Source: Streptomyces sp. NBC_00234 (GTDB lineage: Bacteria; Actinomycetota; Actinomycetes; Streptomycetales; Streptomycetaceae). From it: a DNA stretch of 64,000 nt. The translations under genes were made by a program, and so were the position numbers. Each line of letters opens with the position of its first letter. The first letter of the stretch is position 1. A model generated the notes under the pieces. The model saw nothing but the letters and a program-made list of their open reading frames with translations, was not told the origin of the DNA and did not search any database. Positions 1 through 7,992 of this stretch are shown one piece after another. Location: NCBI RefSeq assembly GCF_036195325.1, contig NZ_CP108101.1, forward strand, positions 1,302,001 to 1,366,000, in the 5' to 3' direction.

Positions 1-241
1 CCCAGACGGCGACGGCGATGACCACGAGCTGCTTGCCGACGCTTCCGGCCTGTTGCACGGAGACGTTGGCGGCCACCAGGACGACGCCGGAGAGGAGTTG
101 GGCGGGCCAGGTCCACACGGAGCGGAGCCAGCCCAGGGTCAGGGCGATCAGACCGATCGTGTTTCCGATCAGGTCGGACCAGATGATGTGCTGGCCGAAG
201 GCGGTGAACGCCTCCGAGTTCAGCCAGGAGAGGGCGCTCAC
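1..241 (-). CDS. pnuC: PnuC-type nicotinamide riboside/vitamin transporter, 3' part missing
   Basis: Reading the minus strand from a GTG at 241 gives a hydrophobic protein beginning MSALSWLNSEAF, with membrane-type stretches near residues 24-38 and 46-58, that runs off the window edge. The start codon overlaps the stop of the upstream riboflavin synthase gene as GTGA, so the two are probably translationally coupled. In Streptomyces a PnuC-family membrane protein sits at this place, between riboflavin synthase and ribA/ribH. PnuC proteins move nicotinamide riboside or related vitamins across the inner membrane by facilitated diffusion. Given the riboflavin operon and its FMN riboswitch, a flavin-related substrate is also possible. 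Only about 80 residues are visible, so the family call rests on these residues and on context. Confidence 0.75.
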   Translation of the reverse strand, partial: MSALSWLNSEAFTAFGQHIIWSDLIGNTIGLIALTLGWLRSVWTWPAQLLSGVVLVAANVSVQQAGSVGKQLVVIAVAVW

Positions 242-858
242 TTCACCGGCTCCTCGGGCTGCTGGACCGCGCCGCCGCCGAGCAGGCGCTCGACGTACTT
301 CGCGATGACGTCCACCTCGAGGTTGACCGGGTCGCCCGCCTGCTTGAGGCCGAGCGTGGTCAGGTCGAGGGTGGTGGGGATGAGGCTGATCGTGAAGTAG
401 TCGGTGCCGGCCTCGACGACGGTCAGGCTCACGCCGTCGACGGTGATCGAGCCCTTCTCCACGACGTACCGGGTCAGCTCCTCGGGCAGGGAGATCTTCA
501 CGATCTCCCAGTGCTCGGAGACCTCGCGGCCGAGGATGCGGCCGGTGCCGTCGACGTGCCCCTGGACGATGTGTCCGCCGAGCCTGCCGCCGAGTGCCAT
601 GGGCCGCTCCAGGTTGACCCGGGAGCCGGTCTCCAGGGCGCCGAGGCTGGAGCGGTTCAGGGTTTCCGCCATCACATCGGCGGTGAACTCGTGCTCGCCG
701 AGGTCGACGACGGTGAGGCAGACGCCGTTGACGGCGATCGAGTCGCCGTGCTTGGCGCCTTCGGTGACGACGGGGCCACGCAGGCGGAAGCGGGAGGCGT
801 CGTCGAGCTTCTCGACGGCGGTGACCTCACCCAGTTCTTCGACAATTCCGGTGAACAC
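238..858 (-). CDS. ribE: Riboflavin synthase alpha subunit
   Basis: This 206-residue protein starts with the family signature MFTGIVEELG. It contains two tandem lumazine-binding beta-barrels: residues 1 to about 97, and about 98 to 197 beginning near GHIVQGHVDG. Riboflavin synthase dismutates two molecules of 6,7-dimethyl-8-ribityllumazine into riboflavin and 5-amino-6-ribitylamino-uracil in the cytoplasm. The GTG start directly follows the ribD stop (TGAGTG), and the stop overlaps the pnuC start. The three genes therefore form one tightly packed minus-strand operon controlled by the upstream FMN riboswitch. Length and both domains are normal for the family. Confidence 0.97.
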   Translation of the reverse strand: MFTGIVEELGEVTAVEKLDDASRFRLRGPVVTEGAKHGDSIAVNGVCLTVVDLGEHEFTADVMAETLNRSSLGALETGSRVNLERPMALGGRLGGHIVQGHVDGTGRILGREVSEHWEIVKISLPEELTRYVVEKGSITVDGVSLTVVEAGTDYFTISLIPTTLDLTTLGLKQAGDPVNLEVDVIAKYVERLLGGGAVQQPEEPVK

Positions 859-1959
859 TCAGTTTCCCTTCCGAGCAGGGACGGGGACGGCGGTGATGCG
901 CAGATCGGGGCCGATGCGTTCGGTCTCGGTCACATCGAGGCGCAACGCCCGGGAGATGGTGGAGATTCCGGCATCGGCGAGGGCAGCGGGGCCCGCGCCG
1001 AGAAGGACCGGAGCGAGATAGCCGACGACCTTGTCGACCGTTCCCGCGGCGACGAAGGCACCGGCCAGGGTCGGACCGCCTTCGAGGAGTACGGAGCGGA
1101 TGTCCCGTGCGTACAGGGCGCCGAGCAGGGCCTCGATGTCGAGACCGGGCCCGGTGGCGGAGCGGGGCAGCCTGAGCACGGTCTCTTCGGGGAGGTGGGC
1201 CGTGTCGGCGTCCTCGGCGACCGCGATCAGGGTGGGAGCGGTGCCGTCGAGGACCCGGGCGCCCGGCCGTACGGCGGTGGCGCCGGTGTCGACGACCACC
1301 CTGAGCGGCTGGTGCGCGCCGTCGATGCCGCGTACGCCCAGCTGCGGGTCGTCGGCGCGGGCGGTGCCGGAGCCGACGACCACGGCGTCGGCCTCGGCGC
1401 GCAGCCGGTGGACGTCGGCGCGGGCTTCGGGGGAGGTGATCCAGCGGCTGGTGGCGTCGGCGGCGGCGATCCGGCCGTCGAGCGTCGCGGCGTACTTCCA
1501 CAGGACGTACGGGCGGCCGAGCCGCACCGAGGTGAGCCAGGCGGCGTTGCCCGCCTCGGCCTCGTCGGCGAGGAGCCCCTGCCGGGCCTCGACGCCTGCC
1601 GCGCGGAGGGTGTCCGCACCGCCTGTGGCCTGCGGATTCGGGTCCGCGACCGCGTAGCGGACCCGGCTGACACCGGCCTCGGCCAGCGCCTGGGCGCAGG
1701 GGCCGGTGCGACCGGTGTGGTTGCAGGGTTCGAGGGTGACGTAGGCGGTTCCGCCCCGGGCGCGCTCGCCGGCCGCGCGCAGGGCGTGGATCTCGGCGTG
1801 GGGGCCGCCGGCCCGCTGGTGGAAGCCTTCACCGGCCGGTTCCCCGGCGGCGTCGAGAATGACGCATCCGACGACCGGGTTCGGGCTGGTGGAGCCGAGA
1901 CCGCGGGCTGCGAGCGCGATCGCTCGCCGCATGGCGGTGATGTCGGCTGCGGTGTCCAC
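859..1959 (-). CDS. ribD: Bifunctional riboflavin biosynthesis deaminase/reductase
   Basis: The 366-residue product has an N-terminal cytidine-deaminase-type zinc domain, with GGPHAEIHAL around residue 50 and the second zinc ligand pair PCNHTGRTGPC. The C-terminal reductase domain runs from about residue 150. It deaminates the GTP-derived pyrimidine and then reduces the ribose side chain (steps two and three of riboflavin synthesis). The frame stays open further upstream into the riboswitch. I chose the GTG at 1959 because AGGAGG lies about five bases before it and because the protein then begins MDTAADITAMRRAI, the usual start of the deaminase domain. It is the first gene of the ribD-ribE-pnuC operon. 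Confidence 0.95.
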   Translation of the reverse strand: MDTAADITAMRRAIALAARGLGSTSPNPVVGCVILDAAGEPAGEGFHQRAGGPHAEIHALRAAGERARGGTAYVTLEPCNHTGRTGPCAQALAEAGVSRVRYAVADPNPQATGGADTLRAAGVEARQGLLADEAEAGNAAWLTSVRLGRPYVLWKYAATLDGRIAAADATSRWITSPEARADVHRLRAEADAVVVGSGTARADDPQLGVRGIDGAHQPLRVVVDTGATAVRPGARVLDGTAPTLIAVAEDADTAHLPEETVLRLPRSATGPGLDIEALLGALYARDIRSVLLEGGPTLAGAFVAAGTVDKVVGYLAPVLLGAGPAALADAGISTISRALRLDVTETERIGPDLRITAVPVPARKGN

Positions 1960-2118
1960 CGGGTCCTCCTGCCTCTTCGGGCACGGACTCCGGGGCCTGT
2001 CGATGACGACAGATGAAGCGGGACGCAACAGGGAACGCCACACACGGCTAAACGGATGCACGTGTCCCGGAGATCCGGAACGCATCCGCCGACGGCGGCG
2101 TACCTGTGACAACCCGCC

Positions 2119-2245
2119 GCGCACTGCCTCCCATCCGGACTTTAACCGTCGGTCCAGGAATCCCACCTGGTCAACCGGCCGCTGGATGCGGACGGGTCGC
2201 GGACTATAACCGCCGGTTCGGAATTGCACCGACCCCGGAGTGCGC
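2119..2245 (-). promoter_or_regulatory. FMN riboswitch (RFN element) of the rib operon
   Basis: On the minus strand this stretch carries the conserved RFN blocks, including GGGGTCGGTGCAATTCCG, ACCGGCGGTTATAGTCCGCG, TTCCTGGACCGACGG and AGTCCGGATGGGAGG. It is closed by a perfect 7-bp P1 helix whose arms are at 2239-2245 (GCGCACT) and 2119-2125 (AGTGCGC). Such elements bind FMN and shut down expression of riboflavin genes when flavin is plentiful. About 160 bases separate it from the ribD start, enough for a terminator or ribosome-site-sequestering switch. I did not resolve which. Confidence 0.95.
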
Positions 2246-2360
2246 TGCTGCTGGTACAGGACCAGTCTGCCACGGACGCTCGTCGGCCATACGGGCGAGT
2301 CCTTGTGGAGTGACTCACAGGATCCCGCGGCAGGGGTACGCACCGGACAGTCGAGGACGG

Positions 2361-2395
2361 ATGGTCCAGACCTATTGACTCACTGGTCTAGTCCT
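2361..2395 (+). promoter_or_regulatory. Two dre-type direct repeats (DasR/chitinase control sites)
   Basis: TGGTCCAGACCT (2362-2373) and TGGTCTAGTCCT (2384-2395) are 12-bp direct repeats spaced 22 bp apart. They match the paired repeats known from Streptomyces chitinase promoters and the dre consensus bound by the GlcNAc-responsive GntR regulator DasR. The second copy lies inside the promoter spacer, so binding should block RNA polymerase. Confidence 0.85.
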
Positions 2396-2403
2396 CTTAA
2401 TCT
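2375..2403 (+). promoter_or_regulatory. Chitinase promoter, -35/-10 pair
   Basis: TTGACT at 2375-2380 and TAATCT at 2398-2403 are separated by exactly 17 bp, a good match to the vegetative sigma (HrdB-type) consensus. They lie about 110 bp before the chitinase start. The -35 box lies between the two dre repeats. Confidence 0.7.
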
Positions 2404-2423
2404 CTGCGTCACCTCCGAGGTTC

Positions 2424-2451
2424 GGTCCAGGGTGTGCGCACACCCTGGACC
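2424..2451 (+). repeat. Perfect 28-bp palindrome in the chitinase leader
   Basis: Starting GGTCCAGGGTGTG and ending CACACCCTGGACC, this stretch is its own exact reverse complement with no loop. It lies just downstream of the predicted -10 box and 61 bp before the start codon, so it probably falls in the transcribed leader. It could be an operator for a dimeric regulator or a hairpin. Its outer GGTCCAG resembles half a dre site. Confidence 0.8.
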
Positions 2452-2512
2452 CCAACACGACCCACCCCCCTTGCCAGTTGTGTTCTGCCGACCTCCCCAG
2501 GAGGAACGACAA

Positions 2513-4867
2513 ATGCTGTCCCCCACTCGTGCGAGAGCCACCCTGCTCGCAGCCGGCGCAGCCGTCGCCGGGCTGCTCGTGGGCGGCCTCGCCGCCACCC
2601 CCTCGGCCGCCGCCGACCAGGAGTCCTGTCGTCCGGACGGGCTGTACGAAACCCCCGGCGTGGACGTCCCGTACTGCTCGGTCTACGACAGTGACGGCCG
2701 CGAGAAGATGGGCGCCGACCACCAGCGGCGCGTCATCGGTTACTTCACCAACTGGCGCACCGGCAAGGACGGCAAAGCCGCCTACCTCGCCTCCGACATC
2801 CCGTGGGACAAGGTCACCCACCTGAATTACGCGTTCGCGCACATCGACGGCCAGAACAAGATCTCCGTCGGCTCCGACAGCCCGCAGAACGCCTCCACCG
2901 GGATGACCTGGCCGGGCGTGGCGGGAGCCGAGATGGACCCGGCACTCCCCTACAAGGGCCATTTCAACCTGCTCAACAAGTTCAAGAAGCAGCACCCGAA
3001 CGTGAAGACCCTGGTGTCGGTGGGCGGCTGGGCCGAGACCGGCGGGTACTTCGACGACAACGGCGACCGGGTGAACTCCGGCGGCTTCTACTCGATGGCG
3101 ACCAACGCCGACGGCTCGGTCAACCAGGCGGGCATCGACACCTTCGCCGACTCGACCGTCGACTTCATCAAGAAGTACGGCTTCAACGGCGTCGACATCG
3201 ACTACGAGTACCCGACCACGATGAAGGACGCGGGCAACCCGCTCGACCACACGCTGGCCAACGCCCGCCGGGCCGGACTCGTCAAGAGCTACGCCGCGCT
3301 GATGAAGACGCTGCGCGAGAAGCTCGACCGGGCCTCGGCCGCCGACGGCAAGCACTACCTGCTGACCGTGGCCGCACCGTCCTCGGGCTACCTGCTGCGC
3401 GGCATGGAGACCTTCCAGGTCCAGAAGTACCTGGACTACGTCAACATCATGTCCTACGACCTGCACGGCGCCTGGAACGAGTACGTCGGTCCGAACGCTT
3501 CGCTCTTCGACGACGGCAAGGACGCGGAGCTCGCTCAGGCCGGGGTGTACTCGACCTCGCAGTACGGCGGGGTCGGCTACCTCAACACCGACTGGGCCTA
3601 CCACTACTTCCGCGGCTCGATGCCGGCCGGCCGTATCAACATCGGCCTGCCGTACTACACCCGCGGCTTCAAGAACGTGCAGGGCGGGACGGACGGCCTG
3701 TGGGGCAAGGCGCCCACGACCGAGTGCCCGGCCGGGGCGGGCCTGACCAAGTGCGGCGACGGAGCCGTCGGTATCGACAACCTCTGGCACGACCTGGACA
3801 CCAGCGGCAAGGAAGCACCTGCCGGTTCCAACCCGATGTGGCACGCGAAGAACCTGGAGAAGGGCGTGGTCGGCGACTACGTCACCCAGTACGGATTCCC
3901 CACCGACACGAAGCTGACGGGCACCTACGCCCGCAAGTACGACTCGACGCTGGTCGCACCGTGGCTGTGGAACGCCGAGAAGAAGGTCTTCCTCTCCACC
4001 GAGGACGAGCAGTCGATCGCCGCCAAGGCGGACTACGTCGTCGACCGCGGCATCGGCGGCACGATGATCTGGGAGCTCGCGGGCGACTACGCGTTCAACG
4101 CCGGGAAGGGCCAGTACGAGCCGGGGTCCACGCTCACGTCGGCGATGTACGAGAAGTTCAAGTCGGCCACCCCGTACGGCGCGAAGCGGTCCACGATCGA
4201 CCTGCCCACCGAGGCGCTGGACATCGACGTGTCCTTCGGCCAGTTCCCGCTCGGTGACTCCAACTACCCGATCAGCCCCAAGCTGAAGATCACCAACAAC
4301 ACGAAGGCCACGCTGCCCGGCGGTACCGAGTTCCGGTTCGACTACGCCACCTCGGCCCCCGCCAACGCCAAGGACCAGTCGGGCTTCGGCACGACGATCG
4401 TCCGCAGCGACCACACCGCCGCGAACAACATCGGCGGACTCAAGGGCGACTACAACCGCGTCTCGCTGAAGCTCCCGGCCTGGCAGACCCTGGCCCCGGG
4501 CGCCTCGGTGGAGCTGGACTTCGTCTACTACCTGCCGACCTCGACGCCGTCCAACTGGACGGTGACCTTCGGCGGGAAGTCGTACGCCCTCGCCGGTGAC
4601 CTGGCCCGCGGCACGACCGTGGTCGAGCCCGGCACGGGCACCAGCCCCTCGCCGGACCCGTCCGCCACGCCGACCCCGGACCCGTCCACCAGCCCGTCCC
4701 CGGGCGGCAGTTGCACGGCGGCGGCCTGGAGCGCGACCGCCGAGTACGGCTCGGGCACGACCGTCAGCCACGCCGGCCACCAGTGGAAGGCCAAGTGGTG
4801 GACGAAGGGGGAAACGCCCGGCACCACCGGTGAATGGGGTGTCTGGCAGGACCTCGGGGCCTGCTGA
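2513..4867 (+). CDS. Secreted family 18 chitinase with C-terminal chitin-binding module
   Basis: The 784-residue preprotein opens with a Sec signal (positive start, hydrophobic core, cleavage likely after AAA at residue 34). Next comes a GH18 TIM barrel with the active-site motif [10 protein letters not shown] (catalytic acid Glu232) and the SVGGW strand motif. A ChiC-type beta domain follows (about 560-700), then a Pro/Ser/Thr/Asp linker, and a 51-residue CBM5/12-like module rich in Trp ([10 protein letters not shown]). It should hydrolyse chitin outside the cell by substrate-assisted retaining catalysis. AGGAGG lies 7-8 bases before the ATG. Two dre repeats in the promoter point to DasR control. 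A chitinase gene at this place next to riboflavin synthase is usual in Streptomyces. Confidence 0.95.
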   Translation: MLSPTRARATLLAAGAAVAGLLVGGLAATPSAAADQESCRPDGLYETPGVDVPYCSVYDSDGREKMGADHQRRVIGYFTNWRTGKDGKAAYLASDIPWDKVTHLNYAFAHIDGQNKISVGSDSPQNASTGMTWPGVAGAEMDPALPYKGHFNLLNKFKKQHPNVKTLVSVGGWAETGGYFDDNGDRVNSGGFYSMATNADGSVNQAGIDTFADSTVDFIKKYGFNGVDIDYEYPTTMKDAGNPLDHTLANARRAGLVKSYAALMKTLREKLDRASAADGKHYLLTVAAPSSGYLLRGMETFQVQKYLDYVNIMSYDLHGAWNEYVGPNASLFDDGKDAELAQAGVYSTSQYGGVGYLNTDWAYHYFRGSMPAGRINIGLPYYTRGFKNVQGGTDGLWGKAPTTECPAGAGLTKCGDGAVGIDNLWHDLDTSGKEAPAGSNPMWHAKNLEKGVVGDYVTQYGFPTDTKLTGTYARKYDSTLVAPWLWNAEKKVFLSTEDEQSIAAKADYVVDRGIGGTMIWELAGDYAFNAGKGQYEPGSTLTSAMYEKFKSATPYGAKRSTIDLPTEALDIDVSFGQFPLGDSNYPISPKLKITNNTKATLPGGTEFRFDYATSAPANAKDQSGFGTTIVRSDHTAANNIGGLKGDYNRVSLKLPAWQTLAPGASVELDFVYYLPTSTPSNWTVTFGGKSYALAGDLARGTTVVEPGTGTSPSPDPSATPTPDPSTSPSPGGSCTAAAWSATAEYGSGTTVSHAGHQWKAKWWTKGETPGTTGEWGVWQDLGAC

Positions 4868-4882
4868 GACCCCGTCAGGACC

Positions 4883-4921
4883 GCCGTGCGGTGACCGGAA
4901 CGCCCCCGGTCACCGCACGGC
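4883..4921. terminator. Bidirectional hairpin between chitinase and ROK genes
   Basis: A perfect 16-bp stem (4883-4898 with 4906-4921) and a 7-base loop lie between two convergent genes. There is no T-tract, as is normal in Streptomyces. Confidence 0.75.
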
Positions 4922-4949
4922 CATGTGTACGGGCGCCCTGTGGGCCGCG

Positions 4950-6146
4950 TCAGCCGCCGGGGGCGAACAGGACGTCCTGGGCGGCCTCGCGGGCCGCCAC
5001 CAGCGCCCCGCGCAGCACCGCGGCTCCGCCCAGCGCCCCGGCCCTGACCTCCGTGGGCAACGGCGACAGCCTGGCCAGCCGCTCCTCGACCCGCGAGGCC
5101 AGCTCGCCGCCGCCCGCGTGGCCCACCTCGCCCGCCAGGACCAGACAGCCCGGGTCGAGCACCGAGACCACCGAGGCGGCCCCGAGCGCGACGCGGTCGG
5201 CGAGCGCGTCCAGGAAGGCGTCGCCGCCCGCGGCACCCGCCAGTGCGGCGTGCACCGCGTGGACCGCGGCCGGGTCCTGCTGGCCGCCCCGGGCACCCCC
5301 GGGCGCCTGCGCCGGTACGCCGTGCCGGGCGGCCAGCTCGCAGACGGCTGCCGAGCCCACCAGCGAGTGGAAACCGCCGTCGCAGTTGAGGGCCGAAGGC
5401 ACCCCGGTCGTCCACGGCACGGGCAGGAAGCCGATCTCACCCGCGCCGCCGGAGGCTCCGCGGCGCAGCTTGCCGTCGAGCATGACGGCGGCGCCGATGC
5501 CGTGGCCGAGCCAGAGCAGAACGAAGGTGTCGCGGTCGCGGGCCGCACCGACGCGCCGTTCCGCGACGGCCGCGAGGTTGGTCTCGTTCTCCACGAGCAC
5601 GGTGGCGGGCAGCCTCTGCTGGAGTGCGGCGACGAGCCCCCGGTGCCAGGCGGGCAGGCCGCTCGTCTGCCGGAGTTCCCCGGTGGCCGGGTCGATCAGT
5701 CCGGGGGCACCGATGCCGACGCTGTGCAGGGGGGCGGAGCCCGCCGTGCGTGCCGTGCGTTCCAGCAGCGCGACGGCCTGCTCGATGGCGGGGCCGGTGC
5801 CGGTCCCGCCGTCGATGGGCAGGGTGTCCTCGGCGAGCGTCACCCCGAGGAGGTCGGCGACGACCACGGCGACTCTGTCGGTGCGTACGTCCAGGGCCGC
5901 GAGGTGCGCGCGGTCGGCGACGATCCCGTACAGCCGGGCGTTGGGGCCGCGCCGCTCGGCGCCGCTCTCGCCGACGACCCGGATCAGTCCGGCCCCCTGG
6001 AGCCGCTCGACGAGGTCGGCGACGGTGGGGCGGGAGAGTCCGGTCAGTGCTTTCAGCTGCGTGGCCGTCAAGGGGCCGTCCTCCTGGAGCAGTTCCAGGG
6101 CGAGCCGGTCGTTGATGGCCCGGGCGGTGCTCGGTGAAGCGGGCAT
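4950..6146 (-). CDS. ROK-family transcriptional repressor
   Basis: This is a 398-residue regulator. Residues 15-75 form a MarR-like winged helix (LKALTGLSRPTVADLVERL). The rest is the ROK sugar-kinase-like domain, with the ROK signature region GASGGAGEIGFLPVP near residue 245. The zinc-binding CxCGxxGC cluster typical of true ROK kinases is absent, which fits a repressor rather than a kinase. The start at 6146 gives an AAGGA site seven bases upstream. It is divergent from a sugar-exporter-like MFS gene with an inverted repeat between them, so it probably represses that gene and itself, with a sugar as inducer. The ligand is not visible from sequence. Confidence 0.9.
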   Translation of the reverse strand: MPASPSTARAINDRLALELLQEDGPLTATQLKALTGLSRPTVADLVERLQGAGLIRVVGESGAERRGPNARLYGIVADRAHLAALDVRTDRVAVVVADLLGVTLAEDTLPIDGGTGTGPAIEQAVALLERTARTAGSAPLHSVGIGAPGLIDPATGELRQTSGLPAWHRGLVAALQQRLPATVLVENETNLAAVAERRVGAARDRDTFVLLWLGHGIGAAVMLDGKLRRGASGGAGEIGFLPVPWTTGVPSALNCDGGFHSLVGSAAVCELAARHGVPAQAPGGARGGQQDPAAVHAVHAALAGAAGGDAFLDALADRVALGAASVVSVLDPGCLVLAGEVGHAGGGELASRVEERLARLSPLPTEVRAGALGGAAVLRGALVAAREAAQDVLFAPGG

Positions 6147-6189
6147 GCCGCGATCCTTCCAGATCCTTCCCCGCACGAGAGCGTCTATT

Positions 6190-6210
6190 TATCAGGCAGG
6201 GTTCCTGATA
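6190..6210. promoter_or_regulatory. Inverted-repeat operator between ROK and MFS genes
   Basis: TATCAGG (6190-6196) and CCTGATA (6204-6210) form a perfect 7-7-7 inverted repeat, in an AT-rich patch midway between the divergent start codons. It is the obvious operator for the ROK repressor. Confidence 0.65.
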
Positions 6211-6283
6211 GTTTACGGCACGCGTAGTGGAGAAGGCCGCCGGGACCCCGGCGGGCCACACGTCCAGGGGAGGGCACGGCGGT

Positions 6284-7513
6284 ATGACGACGGATTCCAC
6301 CAACACGGTCTTCGGCAGGGAACAGGTGAGGCGGGCCAGGATCGCGGTCGCCGCGGTCTTCACCGTGCACGGAGCGGTGACCGGCAGCTTCGCCACCCGC
6401 GTGCCCTGGATCCAGGACCACGCCTCGGTGAGCGCGGGTCAGCTCGGCCTCGCTCTCGCCTTCCCCGCCATCGGCGCTTCGCTCTCGATGCCCCTGGCGG
6501 GCCGGATCAGCCACCGCTTCGGCGCCAGGACCGCGCTGCGCGGACTACTGGTGCTCTGGACGCTGGCGCTGGTCCTGCCGGCGCTGGCCCCGAACCTCGT
6601 GACGCTCTGCGCGGCGCTCTTCGTGTACGGAGCGACGGCCGGAATGTCGGACGTGGCGATGAACGCGCTCGGCGTCGAGGTGGAGAACCGGCTCGACAAG
6701 TCGATCATGTCCGGGCTGCACGGGATGTGGAGCGTCGGCGCCCTGATCGGTTCGGCGGCCGGCACCGTCGCCGCCCACCTCGGCACGGACGCCAGGCTGC
6801 ACCACACCCTCGCGGCCCTGGTGCTCACGGCGCTCGGGCTGATCGCCTGCCAGGGAGTGCTGGACCTGCGCAGCGAGGCGGACGAGGAGCCGCCGCCGCG
6901 CTTCACCCTGCCGCCGAAGTCGGCGTTGGTCATCGGCGCGGTGGGCTTCTGCGCGGTGTTCGCCGAGGGCGCCAGCCTGGATTGGTCGGCGGTCTACCTC
7001 AAGGACATCATGGGCAGTTCCGCGGGTCTGGCCGCCGCGTCCACGACGGCGTTCGCGCTGACGATGGCCGTGGCCAGGATCGCCGGCGACAAGGTCGTGG
7101 ACCGGTTCGGCGCGGTCAGGACCGTCCGGGCCGGCGGTGTGCTGGCCACGGCGGGCGGACTGCTCGTGGTCCTGGCGCCCGACGCCGCCCTGGCGATGTG
7201 CGGCTTCGGACTGCTCGGTCTCGGTGTCGCCGTCGTCGTCCCGCTGGCGTTCGCCGCGGCGGGGCGCAGCGGCCCCAACCCGAGTCAGGCCATCGCGGGC
7301 GTCGCGACGATCACGTACACCTCCGGGCTCATCGCCCCCTCCGCGATCGGCTCGCTGGCCGAGGCGACCTCGCTCGTCGTGTCGTTCGGTCTGGTGACGG
7401 CGCTGGCCTTCGGCCTGGTGCTGGGCGCGGGCGTGCTGCGCGGAGCCGATCGCACGCCCACGGGCGGCGGCGTCCCCGGCCCGTCGCCTGCGAAGGCCGG
7501 GACCCCGACCTGA
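6284..7513 (+). CDS. MFS transporter (FucP/YbjJ-like)
   Basis: The 409-residue protein has about twelve hydrophobic segments and the MFS loop motif GRISHRFGARTALR after the second helix. The region GSFATRVPWIQDH near residue 38 is typical of the YbjJ-like branch of sugar/drug MFS carriers. It should be an inner-membrane proton-coupled carrier. I chose the ATG at 6284 because a GGGGAGGG site lies about ten bases upstream and the preceding in-frame residues look non-coding. Its divergent partner is the ROK repressor, suggesting a sugar or sugar-like ligand. The real substrate cannot be deduced. Confidence 0.9.
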   Translation: MTTDSTNTVFGREQVRRARIAVAAVFTVHGAVTGSFATRVPWIQDHASVSAGQLGLALAFPAIGASLSMPLAGRISHRFGARTALRGLLVLWTLALVLPALAPNLVTLCAALFVYGATAGMSDVAMNALGVEVENRLDKSIMSGLHGMWSVGALIGSAAGTVAAHLGTDARLHHTLAALVLTALGLIACQGVLDLRSEADEEPPPRFTLPPKSALVIGAVGFCAVFAEGASLDWSAVYLKDIMGSSAGLAAASTTAFALTMAVARIAGDKVVDRFGAVRTVRAGGVLATAGGLLVVLAPDAALAMCGFGLLGLGVAVVVPLAFAAAGRSGPNPSQAIAGVATITYTSGLIAPSAIGSLAEATSLVVSFGLVTALAFGLVLGAGVLRGADRTPTGGGVPGPSPAKAGTPT

Positions 7514-7611
7514 GACCGGCGGGTGCCGGGGCCGGCCGGGGGCTCCGGCGCCCGGGGCGCTGCACGGGTGCGGTGGCCTGCGGCATTAACATGGCGCTGA
7601 TCTTTTCGGCG

Positions 7612-7656
7612 GGTGAACACTCCGCACGGATTTACGCGGTGAACACTCCGCACGGA
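7612..7656 (+). repeat. 19-bp tandem direct repeat upstream of the broken permease
   Basis: GGTGAACACTCCGCACGGA occurs at 7612-7630 and again, exactly, at 7638-7656 (period 26). The second copy ends 16 bp before the ATG of the permease fragment. It may be a paired operator or a simple duplication. Confidence 0.85.
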
Positions 7657-7672
7657 CAGACTTGGAGCAACC

Positions 7673-7843
7673 ATGGGCGGCCTCGGCGTGCGCTGGACCT
7701 TGCACGGCGACGGGAAGACCCCCGCGCCGGGGGCCGTGGTGAGGCCCGACGAGCGGCTCTCCTGGCCCCGTACGTTCGGACTGGGCGCCCAGCACGTGGT
7801 GGCCATGTTCGGCGCCTCGTTCGTCGCCCCGTCGCACCCATGA
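7673..7843 (+). pseudogene. 5' remnant of the original uracil/xanthine permease gene
   Basis: An ATG with a GGAG site opens a frame whose first 53 codons match the N-terminus of NCS2 permeases (VVRPDERLSWPRTFGLGAQH, then FGASFVAP) and align with the complete permease 150 bp downstream. Homology stops at about 7831 and the frame ends three codons later. The matching C-terminal piece lies 9.7 kb away at 17516-17698. This gene was therefore interrupted, with loss of roughly 340 central codons. It encodes no working transporter. Confidence 0.88.
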
Positions 7844-7992
7844 TGAACACGGACACTCGGCACTTCCCCACAGAGCAGGGGGTGCGCCAGGCGGGTGCCC
7901 CTCGGAACCATCCGTTCCGCCAATGAACGAAGCTGTCCGACCTCGTCGGCCGGGCCTCATCACCACCCAGCAACACATCAAGGAGCAAGACC

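Noticed and set aside
1960..2343. Extension of ribD upstream to 2343
   Set aside because: It would translate through the FMN riboswitch; the GTG at 1959 has a good ribosome site and the conserved N-terminus.
2372..4780. 802-codon minus-strand frame opposite the chitinase
   Set aside because: Arg/Val/Gly-rich antisense shadow typical of high-GC coding DNA, without any family motif.
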